From JANPLN01 sp043757265 (GTDB lineage: Bacteria; Bdellovibrionota; Bdellovibrionia; Bdellovibrionales; JAGQZY01), in NCBI GenBank assembly GCA_043757265.1, contig JAYUQP010000040.1, forward strand, positions 163,501-227,500: a stretch of DNA of 64,000 nt, in the 5' to 3' direction. The notes below the pieces were generated by a model that was not told the origin of the DNA, did not search any database, and saw only the letters and a list, made by a program, of their open reading frames with translations. A program made the translations under genes and the position numbers. Positions 16,765-26,400 of the stretch are shown in pieces. Positions within the stretch are counted from its first letter, which is position 1. Every line of letters starts with the position of its first letter.

Positions 16765-18017
16765 TGAAGGACCGACTAGTGCAGAACCGACTCATGAGGG
16801 ACCGCCAATTTGTTCCCTTATTTTGGACGCAGTTTTTAGGCGCATTTAATGACAATCTCCTAAAAAATGCTCTGGTTATGGGAGTGACGATACGTGCTTT
16901 GTGGGTTTTTGGTCTTCCGTCCGATCAAGCGGTCGCCTTGGCAGGTGGACTTTTTATTTTACCCTTCTTTTTGTTTTCGGGAATCGCTGGAGAGCTTTCG
17001 GACAAGTACGATAAAAGTCGCGTGCTTCAAACCATTAAGTTTTTAGAAATAATCATTATGCTTCTCTCTGCGACGGCATTGTGGATGCAGAATTTTAATT
17101 TTCTGATGGTCACTTTGTTTTTAATGGGTGTTCATTCAGCCTTCTTCGGACCCGCAAAGTTCAGTATTCTACCGCAGCATTTACCCGCAACAAAATTGAT
17201 GAAAGCCAATGCGTGGGTGGAGGCCGGAACTTTTTTAGCCATACTTTTCGGTACGGTTCTCGGCGGAGTTTTGGTTTCCATTGCAAATGGACTAATAATG
17301 ATAGCTCTGCTTCTAGTTGTTATTAGCATCATTGGCTTTGTTTTAAGCCTGTGGATCCCTCTGGCTCCGCCCGCGCATCTGAAAAACACAAAAGTCGATT
17401 GGAATCCTGTCACCACAACAAAAAAGCAATTTAAAATGGCAGCAAAAGATCCTGTTGTGTTTGCAGCAATGATGGCAGGATCGTGGTTCTGGTTTGTTGG
17501 AGCCATCATCTTATCCGTGCTTCCCGCATTTTGCTTAAAGCATCTGCAGCAGTCAGAAAGTGTAATCACCGTCTATCTGGTGCTTTTCTCAGTCGGCGTT
17601 GGAGTTGGATCATTTTTATGCTCACGAATTTCGAAAGGTAGGGTCGACCTGCGCCTTGTATTTAAAGGGCTGCTTCTTATGGCCGGAAGCTTACTTTACC
17701 TGACCGTGTTTAATAACTCGGTGGTTATTGCAGGTATTGGGCTTTTTTGTTTATCCGTGGCAAGTGGCTTGTACATTGTCCCGCTAAATACACTGATTCA
17801 GGAAAGGTCGGACGTCAAAGTCCGTTCGCAGGTCATCGCCGCTTACAACATTAGCAATTCTTTTTTTATGGTGATTGCCTCGATATTGCTAATGGTTCTA
17901 TTTTCATTAAAAATATCCATGAGCGGGATCTTCTCTATTTTGTTTGCATTGAGTGTTGTGTCGATTCTGTGTTTAAGAGGTACCCTGCTAGGCTTAGCAA
18001 AAAAGGTCCGAGAATAA
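16764..18017 (+). CDS. MFS transporter, LplT/Aas-like
   Basis: 417 residues with about twelve membrane helices. The N-terminus FVPLFWTQFLGAFNDNLLKN and the following LPFFLFSGIAGELSDKYDKS are hallmarks of the lysophospholipid-transporter MFS branch (LplT and the MFS part of Aas fusions), which flips lysophospholipids inward for re-acylation. No acyltransferase domain is attached here. The GTG start overlaps the KamA stop (TAGTG); an ATG ten codons later is an alternative. The 3' end overlaps the convergent AI-2E-type permease gene by 83 bases, an unusually long antisense overlap. Confidence 0.85.
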   Translation: MKDRLVQNRLMRDRQFVPLFWTQFLGAFNDNLLKNALVMGVTIRALWVFGLPSDQAVALAGGLFILPFFLFSGIAGELSDKYDKSRVLQTIKFLEIIIMLLSATALWMQNFNFLMVTLFLMGVHSAFFGPAKFSILPQHLPATKLMKANAWVEAGTFLAILFGTVLGGVLVSIANGLIMIALLLVVISIIGFVLSLWIPLAPPAHLKNTKVDWNPVTTTKKQFKMAAKDPVVFAAMMAGSWFWFVGAIILSVLPAFCLKHLQQSESVITVYLVLFSVGVGVGSFLCSRISKGRVDLRLVFKGLLLMAGSLLYLTVFNNSVVIAGIGLFCLSVASGLYIVPLNTLIQERSDVKVRSQVIAAYNISNSFFMVIASILLMVLFSLKISMSGIFSILFALSVVSILCLRGTLLGLAKKVRE

Positions 18018-19017
18018 GCCCTTTTAAACCAAACAGACTAATACTTCCAATGAGACTGAAAAATGCAATAAAGGGGTTAATGACATTGTTACCTTGAGAA
18101 AGCAAAAGCACTCTAAGAACATTGTCCACGGTGGAGGCGAACACACCAAATCCTGCAAAGATAGCGAGCGAAGAGGCTCCGTGCAAGTAGTAGCCGTGAA
18201 ATCCGCCAATCACAATAACCGGTAACAGACCAACCACTGGAACAAACGAAAACGCAAACGCGACAACAAAATACACTGGCCACATTTCGATTCCGCTGAT
18301 CAAAGCGCCAACGCTGATGATAACGCCTTGGCTAAGAGCAACAACAAAAGTTGAAATAATAGTATCGTATGCGCTCATCTCGCAAAGATGAAAAAAAGTC
18401 TTTAACCGTTCGCGCGCATGCAGTGATTTAGTATAGATGAGAATTTTAAATTTCGCATCCTTGTACGATCGAGCCACAATTATAAACGAAATGGCAAATA
18501 CAAAAAGACCTAAAAGGATTTCTGGAAAACTCGCAATAATAAATAACAAACTAGAAACAAGAAATTCTGCTCCTTTAGCAATAGTTTCACTGACCTTTGT
18601 ATCGACCAAACTGACTGCCTTTTGGCTGTCCAAAAAAAACGAGGCGACTCTGGTCAATGTTTGTTTCAATGGCGTCAGCCAGTCGACGACTTGGTTCATC
18701 AAATTGTTTTTATCAGCGTTAGCAGGCACATTTACCAAAGTCGAAAAAAAATGTGAGATGCCGAAAAACACAGCTGTCGCAAAGGTCAAAAAAGACAGAA
18801 CAATTCCAGAGGTGATATAACGGCGTTTTTTGAGGCTGAACGTCGACATTCTTTTGCGAAATTCAAGAAGTGCCATAAATCCCAATGTCGCAAGTACAAC
18901 AAGTGAGATAAAATCGGTAAGCATGAGACATATAAGAGCAACTGCTATAAAGGAGAAGATAAAATGGCCGTCATGTACCATCGTTTGCCAGTATTCATTG
19001 CGCTGTAACGTTTTCAT
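17935..19017 (-). CDS. AI-2E family transporter (UPF0118 permease)
   Basis: 360 residues with seven or eight membrane helices. The family pattern is clear: two N-terminal helices, a third helix followed by a long extracytoplasmic amphipathic loop, then ISTFVVALSQGVIISVGALISGI, FAFSFVPVVGLLPVIVIGG and the C-terminal DNVLRVLLLSQGNNVINPFIAFFSLIGSISLFGLKG segment split by a polar turn. Members export small molecules or act as sodium/proton antiporters; AI-2 itself is unproven here. The 3' end overlaps the LplT-like gene by 83 bases. The 5' end overlaps the stand-alone receiver gene's 3' end by 23 bases, so those two are probably one transcript. Confidence 0.87.
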   Translation of the reverse strand: MKTLQRNEYWQTMVHDGHFIFSFIAVALICLMLTDFISLVVLATLGFMALLEFRKRMSTFSLKKRRYITSGIVLSFLTFATAVFFGISHFFSTLVNVPANADKNNLMNQVVDWLTPLKQTLTRVASFFLDSQKAVSLVDTKVSETIAKGAEFLVSSLLFIIASFPEILLGLFVFAISFIIVARSYKDAKFKILIYTKSLHARERLKTFFHLCEMSAYDTIISTFVVALSQGVIISVGALISGIEMWPVYFVVAFAFSFVPVVGLLPVIVIGGFHGYYLHGASSLAIFAGFGVFASTVDNVLRVLLLSQGNNVINPFIAFFSLIGSISLFGLKGLILGPFLLSLAGYLLNTESTQHSMQTK

Positions 19018-19444
19018 TTAACCTTCCTTGGGAATATGCAAGCCTGTCATGAATAAAGCTCTTGAGATCTTTTTTTAATACGCGCTGTTGGATATGGAAG
19101 TGGTTTAAAAGGATTTCAATTTTTAGAAGCGCTGGAGAGGACGACATCAAAACGACAGGCACTTTCTCTTGATACAGATTTGATTTTTTTATAGTTTCGT
19201 CCATGCTGATAAAATCATCCATGGTTTTTAGAATTTCGGGTCCTGATATCTCAGGAATATTGATATCAACTAGGAGCAGGTCGTATTCCTTGTTAGCCAT
19301 TTCCAAAAGCGCATCGTAGGGATCTTTATAAATTTTGTAAGTCATCCACGCTTTGTCAAATTGGCGAAACATATGATCTAAGGCCTCACACATATCAAGG
19401 TCATCATCGATGATTAAAACATAAAGCTTTTTATGAGCCGTCAT
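18995..19444 (-). CDS. Stand-alone response-regulator receiver protein
   Basis: 149 residues, a single receiver domain with no output domain. Acidic pocket DDDLDM near residue 14, phospho-acceptor Asp in DLLLVDINIPEISG, Thr/Ser switch position in VVLMSSSP and Lys in VLKKDLKS. It is a paralogue of the receiver at 29172-29621: same length, same DPYxAL segment, and the same 10-residue insertion before beta-4 (DDFISMD). The ATG at 19444 with GGTGGGGGT upstream is preferred over an in-frame TTG. Single-domain receivers act as phosphate carriers or protein-binding switches; the nearby hybrid kinases and Hpt protein are candidate partners. Confidence 0.88.
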   Translation of the reverse strand: MTAHKKLYVLIIDDDLDMCEALDHMFRQFDKAWMTYKIYKDPYDALLEMANKEYDLLLVDINIPEISGPEILKTMDDFISMDETIKKSNLYQEKVPVVLMSSSPALLKIEILLNHFHIQQRVLKKDLKSFIHDRLAYSQGRLNENVTAQ

Positions 19445-19489
19445 TACTACCCCCACCCTCAATTGTTGTCTAACTTACACTATGAAAAT

Positions 19490-19509
19490 ACGGGAGCCGA
19501 GGCTCCCGT
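19490..19509 (-). terminator. Probable terminator hairpin between beta-barrel and receiver genes
   Basis: A perfect 9-bp stem, ACGGGAGCC and GGCTCCCGT, with a minimal loop. On the minus strand it is followed by ATTTTCAT, a weak T-run. It lies 60 bases past the barrel gene's stop. A second imperfect hairpin (ACAGCT...ACTAC/GTAGT...AGCTGT) lies just upstream of it at about 19515-19551. Confidence 0.6.
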
Positions 19510-19569
19510 AAAAAACAGCTTGTGGCACTACTGGGCGTTGTAGTAGCTGTTTTGAGAAAAACTTTCGTA

Positions 19570-20169
19570 TTAGAGCTGAATCGGGAAAGATACGCTTGCT
19601 AACCAAGTTTTATTCTCAAGCTCTACACTGCCAAAATCTGCTGGACCAAACGGACCTGCAGTTTGTACCTGCGACGTGTCATAAGTCAGTTCCTGATATT
19701 CAACATTCACGCTAACTGCTTGAAAGCGCATACCAGCACCAACTCGGAAACCTTTTCCATCTTTAAATTTAAGATCAACATCAGAACCATCTGGATCGAG
19801 CTCCGCACCGGCGATATACGAGCCCCAAATTCTTAGTCCGTAATCTGGCATTTGCATACCAATTACCGGACCCCAGTTGTAGGCTTTTCCGTTTTCTTCA
19901 TAGCTTCCTAGCTCAGATTTAGGCATAGAATAGCGAGCATCGGCGCCCAGAAAAAACACTTCATTGATATGGAAACCGAGTCTGGCGCCTAGTCCAAATC
20001 CAAACACGTCAGTGTCAGTTGATCCAAGGGGAAAGTTGATATCGCCTGTTCCTTGTTCATACGTGATAGCAGGTTCTACAAACAGACCACCTTCATCTTC
20101 GTAATCTGCATGTGCAAGATTTGCGGCGAAGAACGCTGCTGCAATGGATGTAATTTTGAATATTTTCAC
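19570..20169 (-). CDS. Outer-membrane beta-barrel protein
   Basis: 199 residues with a signal peptide (ITSIAAAFFAANLAHA). The mature part is an eight-stranded OmpW/OmpA-like barrel: alternating aromatic strands such as VFGFGLGARLGFHINEVFFLG, FRVGAGMRFQAVSVNVEYQEL and a C-terminal strand WLASVSFPIQL. The start is GTG with a good AAGGAGT seven bases upstream. It follows the 91-residue helical protein by 14 bases and is in one operon with it. It is probably expressed from the sigma-54 promoter ahead of the DUF1328 gene by read-through, linking it to the envelope-stress group. Confidence 0.85.
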   Translation of the reverse strand: MKIFKITSIAAAFFAANLAHADYEDEGGLFVEPAITYEQGTGDINFPLGSTDTDVFGFGLGARLGFHINEVFFLGADARYSMPKSELGSYEENGKAYNWGPVIGMQMPDYGLRIWGSYIAGAELDPDGSDVDLKFKDGKGFRVGAGMRFQAVSVNVEYQELTYDTSQVQTAGPFGPADFGSVELENKTWLASVSFPIQL

Positions 20170-20183
20170 TTTTAACTCCTTAA

Positions 20184-20459
20184 TTATTTTTGATCTATTT
20201 TGTTTTGAAGCTCTTTGGCTTTTGTTTTCGTTGCATCCATACCATCTTGAGCTGAGTGCTTAACCTGCTTGGCAGCACACTCGAGTTTACCGTTAATCGT
20301 TTCGCATGTTTTATCACCCACGCTCCGCACGGTCTTTTTAACGGAATCTGCAGCTTTATTTTTCACAGTTTCTGCTTTTTCGAGTGTCGTTTCCTCGGCA
20401 TGAGCAAACGTCCCAGAGAATCCTATGCAAAGCATCGTCGCTACTGCTAACTTTTTCAT
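20184..20459 (-). CDS. Small exported helical protein
   Basis: 91 residues. Signal peptide (VATMLCIGFSGTFAHA) and a mature part of about 70 residues that is almost all amphipathic helix with repeating Ala/Lys/Glu (LEKAETVKNKAADSVKKTV ... ATKTKAKELQNKIDQ), like LEA-type or CsbD-like stress proteins. Two cysteines (DKTCETINGKLECAAK) could form one disulfide. The ATG has a good ribosome-binding site (GGGAGAAAGGA). The gene sits between the DUF1328 gene and the barrel gene on the same strand. The exact family is not recognised. Confidence 0.78.
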   Translation of the reverse strand: MKKLAVATMLCIGFSGTFAHAEETTLEKAETVKNKAADSVKKTVRSVGDKTCETINGKLECAAKQVKHSAQDGMDATKTKAKELQNKIDQK

Positions 20460-20487
20460 TTCGGTTGTCCTTTCTCCCTAATGTTAA

Positions 20488-20522
20488 GAAATCTTCTACC
20501 CGTGTATAAGGTAGAAGATTTC
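20488..20522 (-). terminator. Hairpin between DUF1328 and the helical-protein gene
   Basis: A perfect 13-bp inverted repeat, GAAATCTTCTACC and GGTAGAAGATTTC, with a 9-base loop. On the minus strand it is followed by TTAACATT rather than a clean T-run. It could therefore be a leaky terminator or an RNA-processing and stabilising stem within the operon. Confidence 0.55.
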
Positions 20523-20539
20523 AACTCGATTTCTATTTG

Positions 20540-20722
20540 TTATGGAAGTCTTGTAGAGCTTCTACCGGTAACCAGCGAACCCACGAAACTCACTGCTGCG
20601 AGGATCAAGAAAACAATCAACAACATTCTACCAATCTCCATTGATAAGCCGCCAACGCCACTTGCACCCAAGAAATAAGCCACTAACGCGATCACAAAAA
20701 AACCTATTGCTGCACGAACCAT
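20540..20722 (-). CDS. DUF1328 family small membrane protein (YtjA-like)
   Basis: 60 residues with two membrane helices (AAIGFFVIALVAYFLGASGV and MLLIVFLILAAVSFVGSLV). The first matches the conserved DUF1328/YtjA pattern, FFVIALVAYFLG(A/F)xGV. The function is unknown; these proteins are commonly induced in envelope or general stress. The ATG at 20722 has an excellent AAGGAGGAC upstream, and the longer frame is not needed. A perfect sigma-54 promoter lies about 65 bases upstream of the start, divergent from the NtrC-family activator gene, which suggests direct control by that activator. Confidence 0.93.
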   Translation of the reverse strand: MVRAAIGFFVIALVAYFLGASGVGGLSMEIGRMLLIVFLILAAVSFVGSLVTGRSSTRLP

Positions 20723-20787
20723 ACTGTCCTCCTTATAATTTATACTTCGGGAAACGAAGATATTCGTCTCCATCCCTACGATAGATG

Positions 20788-20803
20788 AGCAAGCGATGTG
20801 CCA
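20788..20803 (-). promoter_or_regulatory. Sigma-54 promoter of the DUF1328 gene
   Basis: On the minus strand the sequence is TGGCACATCGCTTGCT, a full match to the -24/-12 consensus TGGCAC-N5-TTGC(A/T). The start of transcription is expected near 20778, giving a 5' leader of about 55 bases. Confidence 0.85.
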
Positions 20804-20947
20804 GCCAAATGGTGTCTTTAAATGAGATATTAATGATTTAGTTGTAATTTCGTCCAAAAGAAGTACGTTTGCTTGAGTATTATTTGTACCTATGATAGCT
20901 ACCAAAGAACAAGTTAGAACCGAAGCAAAGGTTTATCTGGAGGAATT

Positions 20948-22396
20948 ATGAAATCGTACGCGGGAAAAACAATTGCAGTTGTAGATGATGACGTTGATGT
21001 GCAAGAGCTCGTCGAAGCTTTTTTTCGTCAAAAAGATTTTAAAGTTGTGATCTATGGGGACGCAGAGAGTGCCATCGAAGCGTTGGAATCCAATCCCGCC
21101 TCCTGGGATGTAGCATTGGTCGATTTACATTTACCGCAAATGAGTGGTTTGGATTTTACTTTAGCTGCAAAAAAAATAGCACAAAATCTTCCGATCATTT
21201 TGATCACAACTAGTAAGTCTGCTGAGATGGCAGTAGATGCCATCGAAAAAGGTGCCTACGATTTCATCGTAAAACCAATACACTTTCCGCAATTGTACAT
21301 CTCGGTACAACGTGGACTTCACTTTAAAAATCTTCAGGGAGATATTTCCGATCTTCGAACGCATGTGAAAAATCTAAAAAATCCCCATGGATCCATCATT
21401 GGCAAAAGTCCTCGATTTTTGGATGCTCTTAATATATCAAAACGAGTGGCGCCAAGTACCACAAATATTTTTATCTCTGGCGAAAGTGGAACCGGCAAAG
21501 AAGTATTTGCCAAATATATCCACAATGAAAGCACCAGAAAAAAGGGGCCGTTCGTTGCCATCAACTGTTCGGCGATACCAGAGAACCTATTGGAGTCTGA
21601 GCTTTTTGGACATGCAAAGGGAGCGTTCACTGGCGCTCAGGAAAAGAAAATTGGCTTGTTTGAGGAAGCTGAAAATGGAACTCTTTTTCTCGACGAGATT
21701 GGGGATCTTACTTTGCCATTACAGGCAAAAATTCTGCGCGTACTCCAAGAGAAAAAAATCAAGCGAGTGGGAGAAAACCAGCAAAGGGCAGTCAACTGCC
21801 GCATCATCTCGGCCACTCATAAGGACTTAATCACCGAAATCAAAAATGGTCGGTTTCGCGAGGATCTTTACTTTCGTCTTAAAGTAATTCCCATTAGCTT
21901 GCCTCCGTTAAGAGAGCGCCGCGAAGACATCTTGCCACTTGCGGAATCCTTTTTGCGAAAGTTTTCCTTGGAGAATGGCTCTGCTGCAAAAAAATTCTCA
22001 GCTGAGGCGATTGAGTTTCTTTTATCTAACTCGTGGCGCGGAAATGTTCGAGAGCTCGAAAACGCTGTCGAGCGTGCGGTAGTCATCGCAATTAGTGAGG
22101 AGATCTCACAAAAAGATTTTATGTTGGATCAGTTCGAATCCATAGATTTTTCAGAAGACACCCAGGTGGATTTTTCCAACTTATCAAACAGTGGTTTTTA
22201 TATACCCTACAGTGCTGATAACATTATTACTCTCGAAGAGGTTATGAATCGTTATATCGAATACACTGTCAAAAAGAACCATGGAGCCCGCGATAAAACT
22301 GCTCGGGAAATAGGAATCGATCGCAAGACTCTTTACAAACGATTGTCCAAAGCTAACGAGTCAGCCAATGATTCAATGATTGAAACTCAGACTTGA
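20948..22396 (+). CDS. NtrC-family sigma-54-dependent response regulator
   Basis: 482 residues in three domains. Receiver (1-120; DDDVDV, phospho-Asp in VALVDLHLPQMSG, Lys in FIVKPIHFPQ). AAA+ ATPase (about 138-370; Walker A GESGTGKE, sigma-54-contacting loop GAFTGAQEKK, Walker B FLDEIGDL, arginine-finger region and RPLRERREDI-type LPPLRERREDIL). C-terminal Fis-type helix-turn-helix (KTAREIGIDRKTLYKRL). All motifs for ATP-driven opening of sigma-54 promoters are intact. AGGAGG-like GGAGGAATT precedes the ATG. No dedicated kinase is adjacent; hybrid kinases at 23.4 and 27.0 kb are candidates. It is divergent from a perfect sigma-54 promoter. Confidence 0.95.
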   Translation: MKSYAGKTIAVVDDDVDVQELVEAFFRQKDFKVVIYGDAESAIEALESNPASWDVALVDLHLPQMSGLDFTLAAKKIAQNLPIILITTSKSAEMAVDAIEKGAYDFIVKPIHFPQLYISVQRGLHFKNLQGDISDLRTHVKNLKNPHGSIIGKSPRFLDALNISKRVAPSTTNIFISGESGTGKEVFAKYIHNESTRKKGPFVAINCSAIPENLLESELFGHAKGAFTGAQEKKIGLFEEAENGTLFLDEIGDLTLPLQAKILRVLQEKKIKRVGENQQRAVNCRIISATHKDLITEIKNGRFREDLYFRLKVIPISLPPLRERREDILPLAESFLRKFSLENGSAAKKFSAEAIEFLLSNSWRGNVRELENAVERAVVIAISEEISQKDFMLDQFESIDFSEDTQVDFSNLSNSGFYIPYSADNIITLEEVMNRYIEYTVKKNHGARDKTAREIGIDRKTLYKRLSKANESANDSMIETQT

Positions 22397-22449
22397 AAAC
22401 AAAATTCGAGAAATCAATTTTGAAGTTCTAAAGCACGCTACAAAAAGAA

Positions 22450-22477
22450 AGAGGTGACTTGGGGGAAAGTCACCTCT
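22450..22477 (-). terminator. Terminator of the OmpA-like lipoprotein gene
   Basis: An 11-bp stem (AGAGGTGACTT and AAGTCACCTCT) with a 6-base loop. On the minus strand it is followed by TTCTTTTTG. It lies 25 bases after the lipoprotein stop and could also serve the convergent activator gene. Confidence 0.75.
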
Positions 22478-22501
22478 CGGGATGGGGCGATGCGGTGGGA
22501 G

Positions 22502-23122
22502 CTAGTTTTTCAGCGCAAAAATCAATGCGTGTGAAGCTTTGCTAGGATAATTCATCTTGTCTGCAGATGTTGGTAACCCCGCGGCGACAAGAGAGTTTTT
22601 AATTTTGCTATCTTGAGTATTTAACCATTCGGAAACCGCCGAGGGCTGCTGCGCCATACTGTGCATTTCCACAGTCACGTTCCGAATAGACTTCACGAAT
22701 TTCGAAATAGACTCTGTACGTCTTTTGGCTAAGTCGACCTGTTTAGGCGAGAGTGTGTCTTTCTTTTCCGATGGATAATCTTGATCCGCCCAGGCCAAAA
22801 CAATAACTTGATCTAGGTCGTTTTTATCCATCTTGTTAAGCTTCATTAGGTTGCGGATGGAATTTTTAGAATCCTGGGTGAGCTTCGTAGAGTTTTTATT
22901 AAACTTTATCTCAACAAAACTGTGTGCATCGATCTTATCAGCCGTCGTCTCGGGTATAGCGGCTGCTTCTTGTTCCGTAGTGTACGGAACTCTAGGTTTG
23001 CCGGTGACATCTTCATTGGCGGGGCCGCCAGATGATGCACAAGAAACTATCAAACCAGCGCTGACTGCAAAACAAAGTAGGGTTGATATCTTTTTGATTG
23101 GAAAACGTTGTTGTATATTCAT
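22502..23122 (-). CDS. OmpA-like lipoprotein
   Basis: 206 residues. The lipoprotein signal has its lipobox at LIVSCASSG (Cys about 28). The C-terminal half is OmpA-like in pattern: FVEIKFNKNSTKLTQDSKNSI, VIVLAWADQDYP, LAKRRTESISKFVKSI. The peptidoglycan-contacting Asp/Arg positions are only partly conserved, so binding is not certain. It is preceded by a sigma-54 promoter 52-67 bases upstream of its ATG and followed by a terminator, so it is its own transcription unit. It lies between the sigma-54 activator and the large hybrid kinase. Confidence 0.82.
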   Translation of the reverse strand: MNIQQRFPIKKISTLLCFAVSAGLIVSCASSGGPANEDVTGKPRVPYTTEQEAAAIPETTADKIDAHSFVEIKFNKNSTKLTQDSKNSIRNLMKLNKMDKNDLDQVIVLAWADQDYPSEKKDTLSPKQVDLAKRRTESISKFVKSIRNVTVEMHSMAQQPSAVSEWLNTQDSKIKNSLVAAGLPTSADKMNYPSKASHALIFALKN

Positions 23123-23430
23123 TTAGTAAGCTCCTTAGCTGCAAATCTTTGTGGTTATGTGACTTACTATAAAGGCAAATAAGATGCCAAAATGGCAACC
23201 CTTAAATTTGGTCCCAGCTCAGAAATATTAAACTTTTCGTCCTTTCCGAGGACTTTGCGTGGAAAATTCGTACGCAATTTTGGCAGCCCCGCAATTAATT
23301 ACATGTGGAAGTTTGGTTTAACAATTTATCTCCACTGTTTATCAAATCCACTTAATTAGCTCCACAATTTTTTTATCTCCCCGATCAAAATTGGTTTCAG
23401 AATTGCAAACAGTAAACAGAGAGGATTTAC
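23123..23430. other. Divergent intergenic region, 308 bases
   Basis: Between the OmpA-like lipoprotein and hybrid-kinase genes. It holds the lipoprotein's sigma-54 promoter at 23174-23189. I do not see a sigma-54 match in the direction of the kinase, whose promoter should lie in the AT-rich part between about 23290 and 23410; GAGAGGA serves as its ribosome-binding site. Confidence 0.6.
23174..23189 (-). promoter_or_regulatory. Sigma-54 promoter of the OmpA-like lipoprotein gene
   Basis: On the minus strand the sequence is TGGCATCTTATTTGCC, with GG and GC spaced by exactly ten bases as the -24/-12 class requires. Transcription should start near 23163, about 40 bases before the ATG. Confidence 0.7.
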
Positions 23431-26400
23431 ATGGCCGTTATCAAAACAGAACTTCGAAAGGTATTATTTGAAAACATAATAGTACCATTTCTATCCACCA
23501 TTGCGTTTGCTGTGCTTGTTTTTGCTACAGTTTATATGATCGGTAACCGCAACGAGTGGGTTACCCACAGTGATCAAGTTTTAATCACCATCGAAGATGT
23601 GGAAAAGAACTTTCTGCTCGCGCAAGCCAACCGCCGTGAAGTTTTTCTGGGCGTGCCTAATGCAAAAAAAGCTTATTTTGACCAGTACGAACGACTGCAG
23701 GAAAAAATAAAAAACCTAAGTCAGCTTATCTCGCATAACAAACAACAGCAGATGGCCATCGAAAACGTCTTAACCGAGCTTAAAATATGGCACAACGCAA
23801 TCCTCCCAATATTCAGTCAGGCCGAAAATAACCCGCGCCAGGCAATTCAGTATTTCAAAGAAGCGATGGGTAAATTCAATTCAGATTCATTTCGTGAGGC
23901 TGTAAGTCAATTGCGCAAGGAGGAGCAAAATCTTCGGGCCGCTCGAAGCGAGTCTGCGCAAAACACCACAGGAATAATAGTAGTTATATTGTTACCCCTG
24001 CTGATAGCCATTACAGGAATTACCGTATTCCGTGGTAGAAAATCCATCTTAAAAATATCGGTTCTTTACGAAGAGCAAAGTCAGCGCCTTATTCAAAAAA
24101 TGGAGGAAGTGTCTCGACAAAACTGGTTGCAAAACCATGAGGCAGGAATGGCAAAAAGTGCATCTTCGCTGTCAAGTTTAAATGAATTGGGAGAAAATGT
24201 ATTGAAATATTGTGTAGAGCATTTTTTCGCCATCGCTGGATCTTTTTATGTGCGACAGGCCGACGACAGTGATGTGTTCGTCTTACTTGGTTCTGTGGGA
24301 ATTTCTCAAAGACAAAGCAAAGATGGAATGTTGAATGTTTTTTCTGCAAACGAAACATTCAATGGCTTGTCTATCAAAACCAAAACCATGCAGAAGCTGG
24401 ATGTTTCGCAAGCTACTTCAAAGTGGATGATTCGATCTTCTGTACTGGACGTCACTCCACACTCCATAGTTTCTGTACCCCTTTTGTTTTCGGACGAGGT
24501 ATACGCGGTTATCGAGCTGGCCTTTCCACGGGACATCGACGATGAGGTACTTTATTTTTTGCGCCATAATCTCGAGGGGATTGCAAGCCAAACGCGAAAC
24601 CAGTTGTTACTGCAGCAAACCCAAGAGTTGCTCGCCCAGTTGAGTGAAAAGTCCGTGGAGCTCGAACAGCAGCAGGCAGAACTGAAAACCTCCAATGAGG
24701 AACTGGAAGAGCGCGCTCAATTGTTACGCGAAAGCCAACAGGAAGTAGAAACACGAAATCATGAACTAGAAGAAAGCAATGTTCTCCTGGAGGAGCAGGC
24801 CGAAAACTTGGAACGAAAAAACTGGCAACTTGAAGAGTCTAAAAAAGTCCTCAACGAAAATGCCAAGGAGCTTGAAAGAGCTAATAAGTACAAGTCGCAA
24901 TTTTTAGCTAATATGTCCCATGAACTTCGTACACCATTAAACAGCACACTTATTTTGGCTCAGCTGCTCGCCGAAAACCGCGACGCTAACCTCACTTCTA
25001 AACAAGTAGAGTATGCAAAGCAAATTCACCGCTCAGGGAATGACCTTTTAGCTCTCATCAATGATATCTTGGATCTTTCGAAAGTGGAGTCTGGACACCT
25101 GGATTTTGAAGTCAGCACCTTCAACACGACCGAACTGTTAGAGTCGCTACAGGCTAACTTTTCAATTATTGCTGAAAATAAAGGTTTACGTTTTAACATT
25201 TTAGATCGAGCTCACACAACGATCAGTCATGATCGTCTTCGCCTAATGCAGGTGCTTAACAATTTAACGTCCAATGCTATTAAATTTACCGAAAAAGGCA
25301 GCATCACGGTAGAGCTAACAAATCAAGATTCAAGGCACATCACTATTTTGGTGCATGATACAGGGATTGGGATTGAAAAAGAAAATTTGAATCTTATTTT
25401 CGATCCTTTCCGTCAAGCGGATGCAAGTATCACTCGCAAATATGGGGGTACAGGGCTCGGACTTTCGATCACCAAGAAAATTGTCGAATCCATGGGCGGG
25501 TCCATCAAGGTAAGTTCCACTGTTGACCAGGGAACCCAGTTCGAAGTGTGCCTACCGAAGGATTTAGGCGAGATGCGGTTGCCTGTGAAAGCGCCGCTCA
25601 CTTCCACCGTCAGTGCCGCCGACGTCGATCGCGTCGGCGATCGTGACGCCAATTTCTATGACGATCAAGATAACGATCAAACACTTCCCAAAGTTCTGAT
25701 CGTCGAGGACGACAAAAATTTTGCGAAGGTTTTGTTTGAGAGCGTGAGTACTGAGGGCTTTAGCTGTTTGGTTGCGCATTCAGCTGAAGAGGCTTTAAAA
25801 TTTCTGGCGGGTCAGCCACTTCTTGCCATTTTACTTGATATTCAACTTCCTGATCATAGTGGTTTATTTGTTTTAGAAAATGTACGTCGAAACGACGCAA
25901 CCAAAAAAGTTCCTGTTTTTATCATCTCTGCCTTTGATAGCAGTCTGCTAGGACAAAATGCCGACGATCTCGTGAAGGTTTCAAAGAAGCCTCTAACCAA
26001 AGGCGATTTGGATAAGATCATTAGTGAAATTCAAGATTTTTCTCATCACCTTAAAGGCAAAATTCTTATTGTCGAAGATGACCCTCATCAGGCGGGCTAT
26101 CTCAAAGATCATCTATCAGCGTTTCGCACAGAGGTGGACGTTGTTGATTCGGGCAAGAAAGCCTATGAAATTCTAGTTAGCGCCCACAATGTCGATTGTG
26201 TAATTCTGGATTACAAATTGCCCGATTGTATTGGGCTCGATCTTTTACAACGGGTTCATGCAACATTGGGCGCGCCACCCATTCCTCTGGTGATTGTGCA
26301 TACGGCGATGAATCTTTCTCGTGAAGACGAAATGGAACTCAAAAAATATTGTAAATCAATTGTGATTAAAGGACAAAAATCCCTGGCTCGCATAACAAGT

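Noticed and set aside
19516..19551. Second hairpin next to the 19.5-kb terminator as a small-RNA gene
   Set aside because: The stem is interrupted and I see no promoter; it is more likely part of the termination region.
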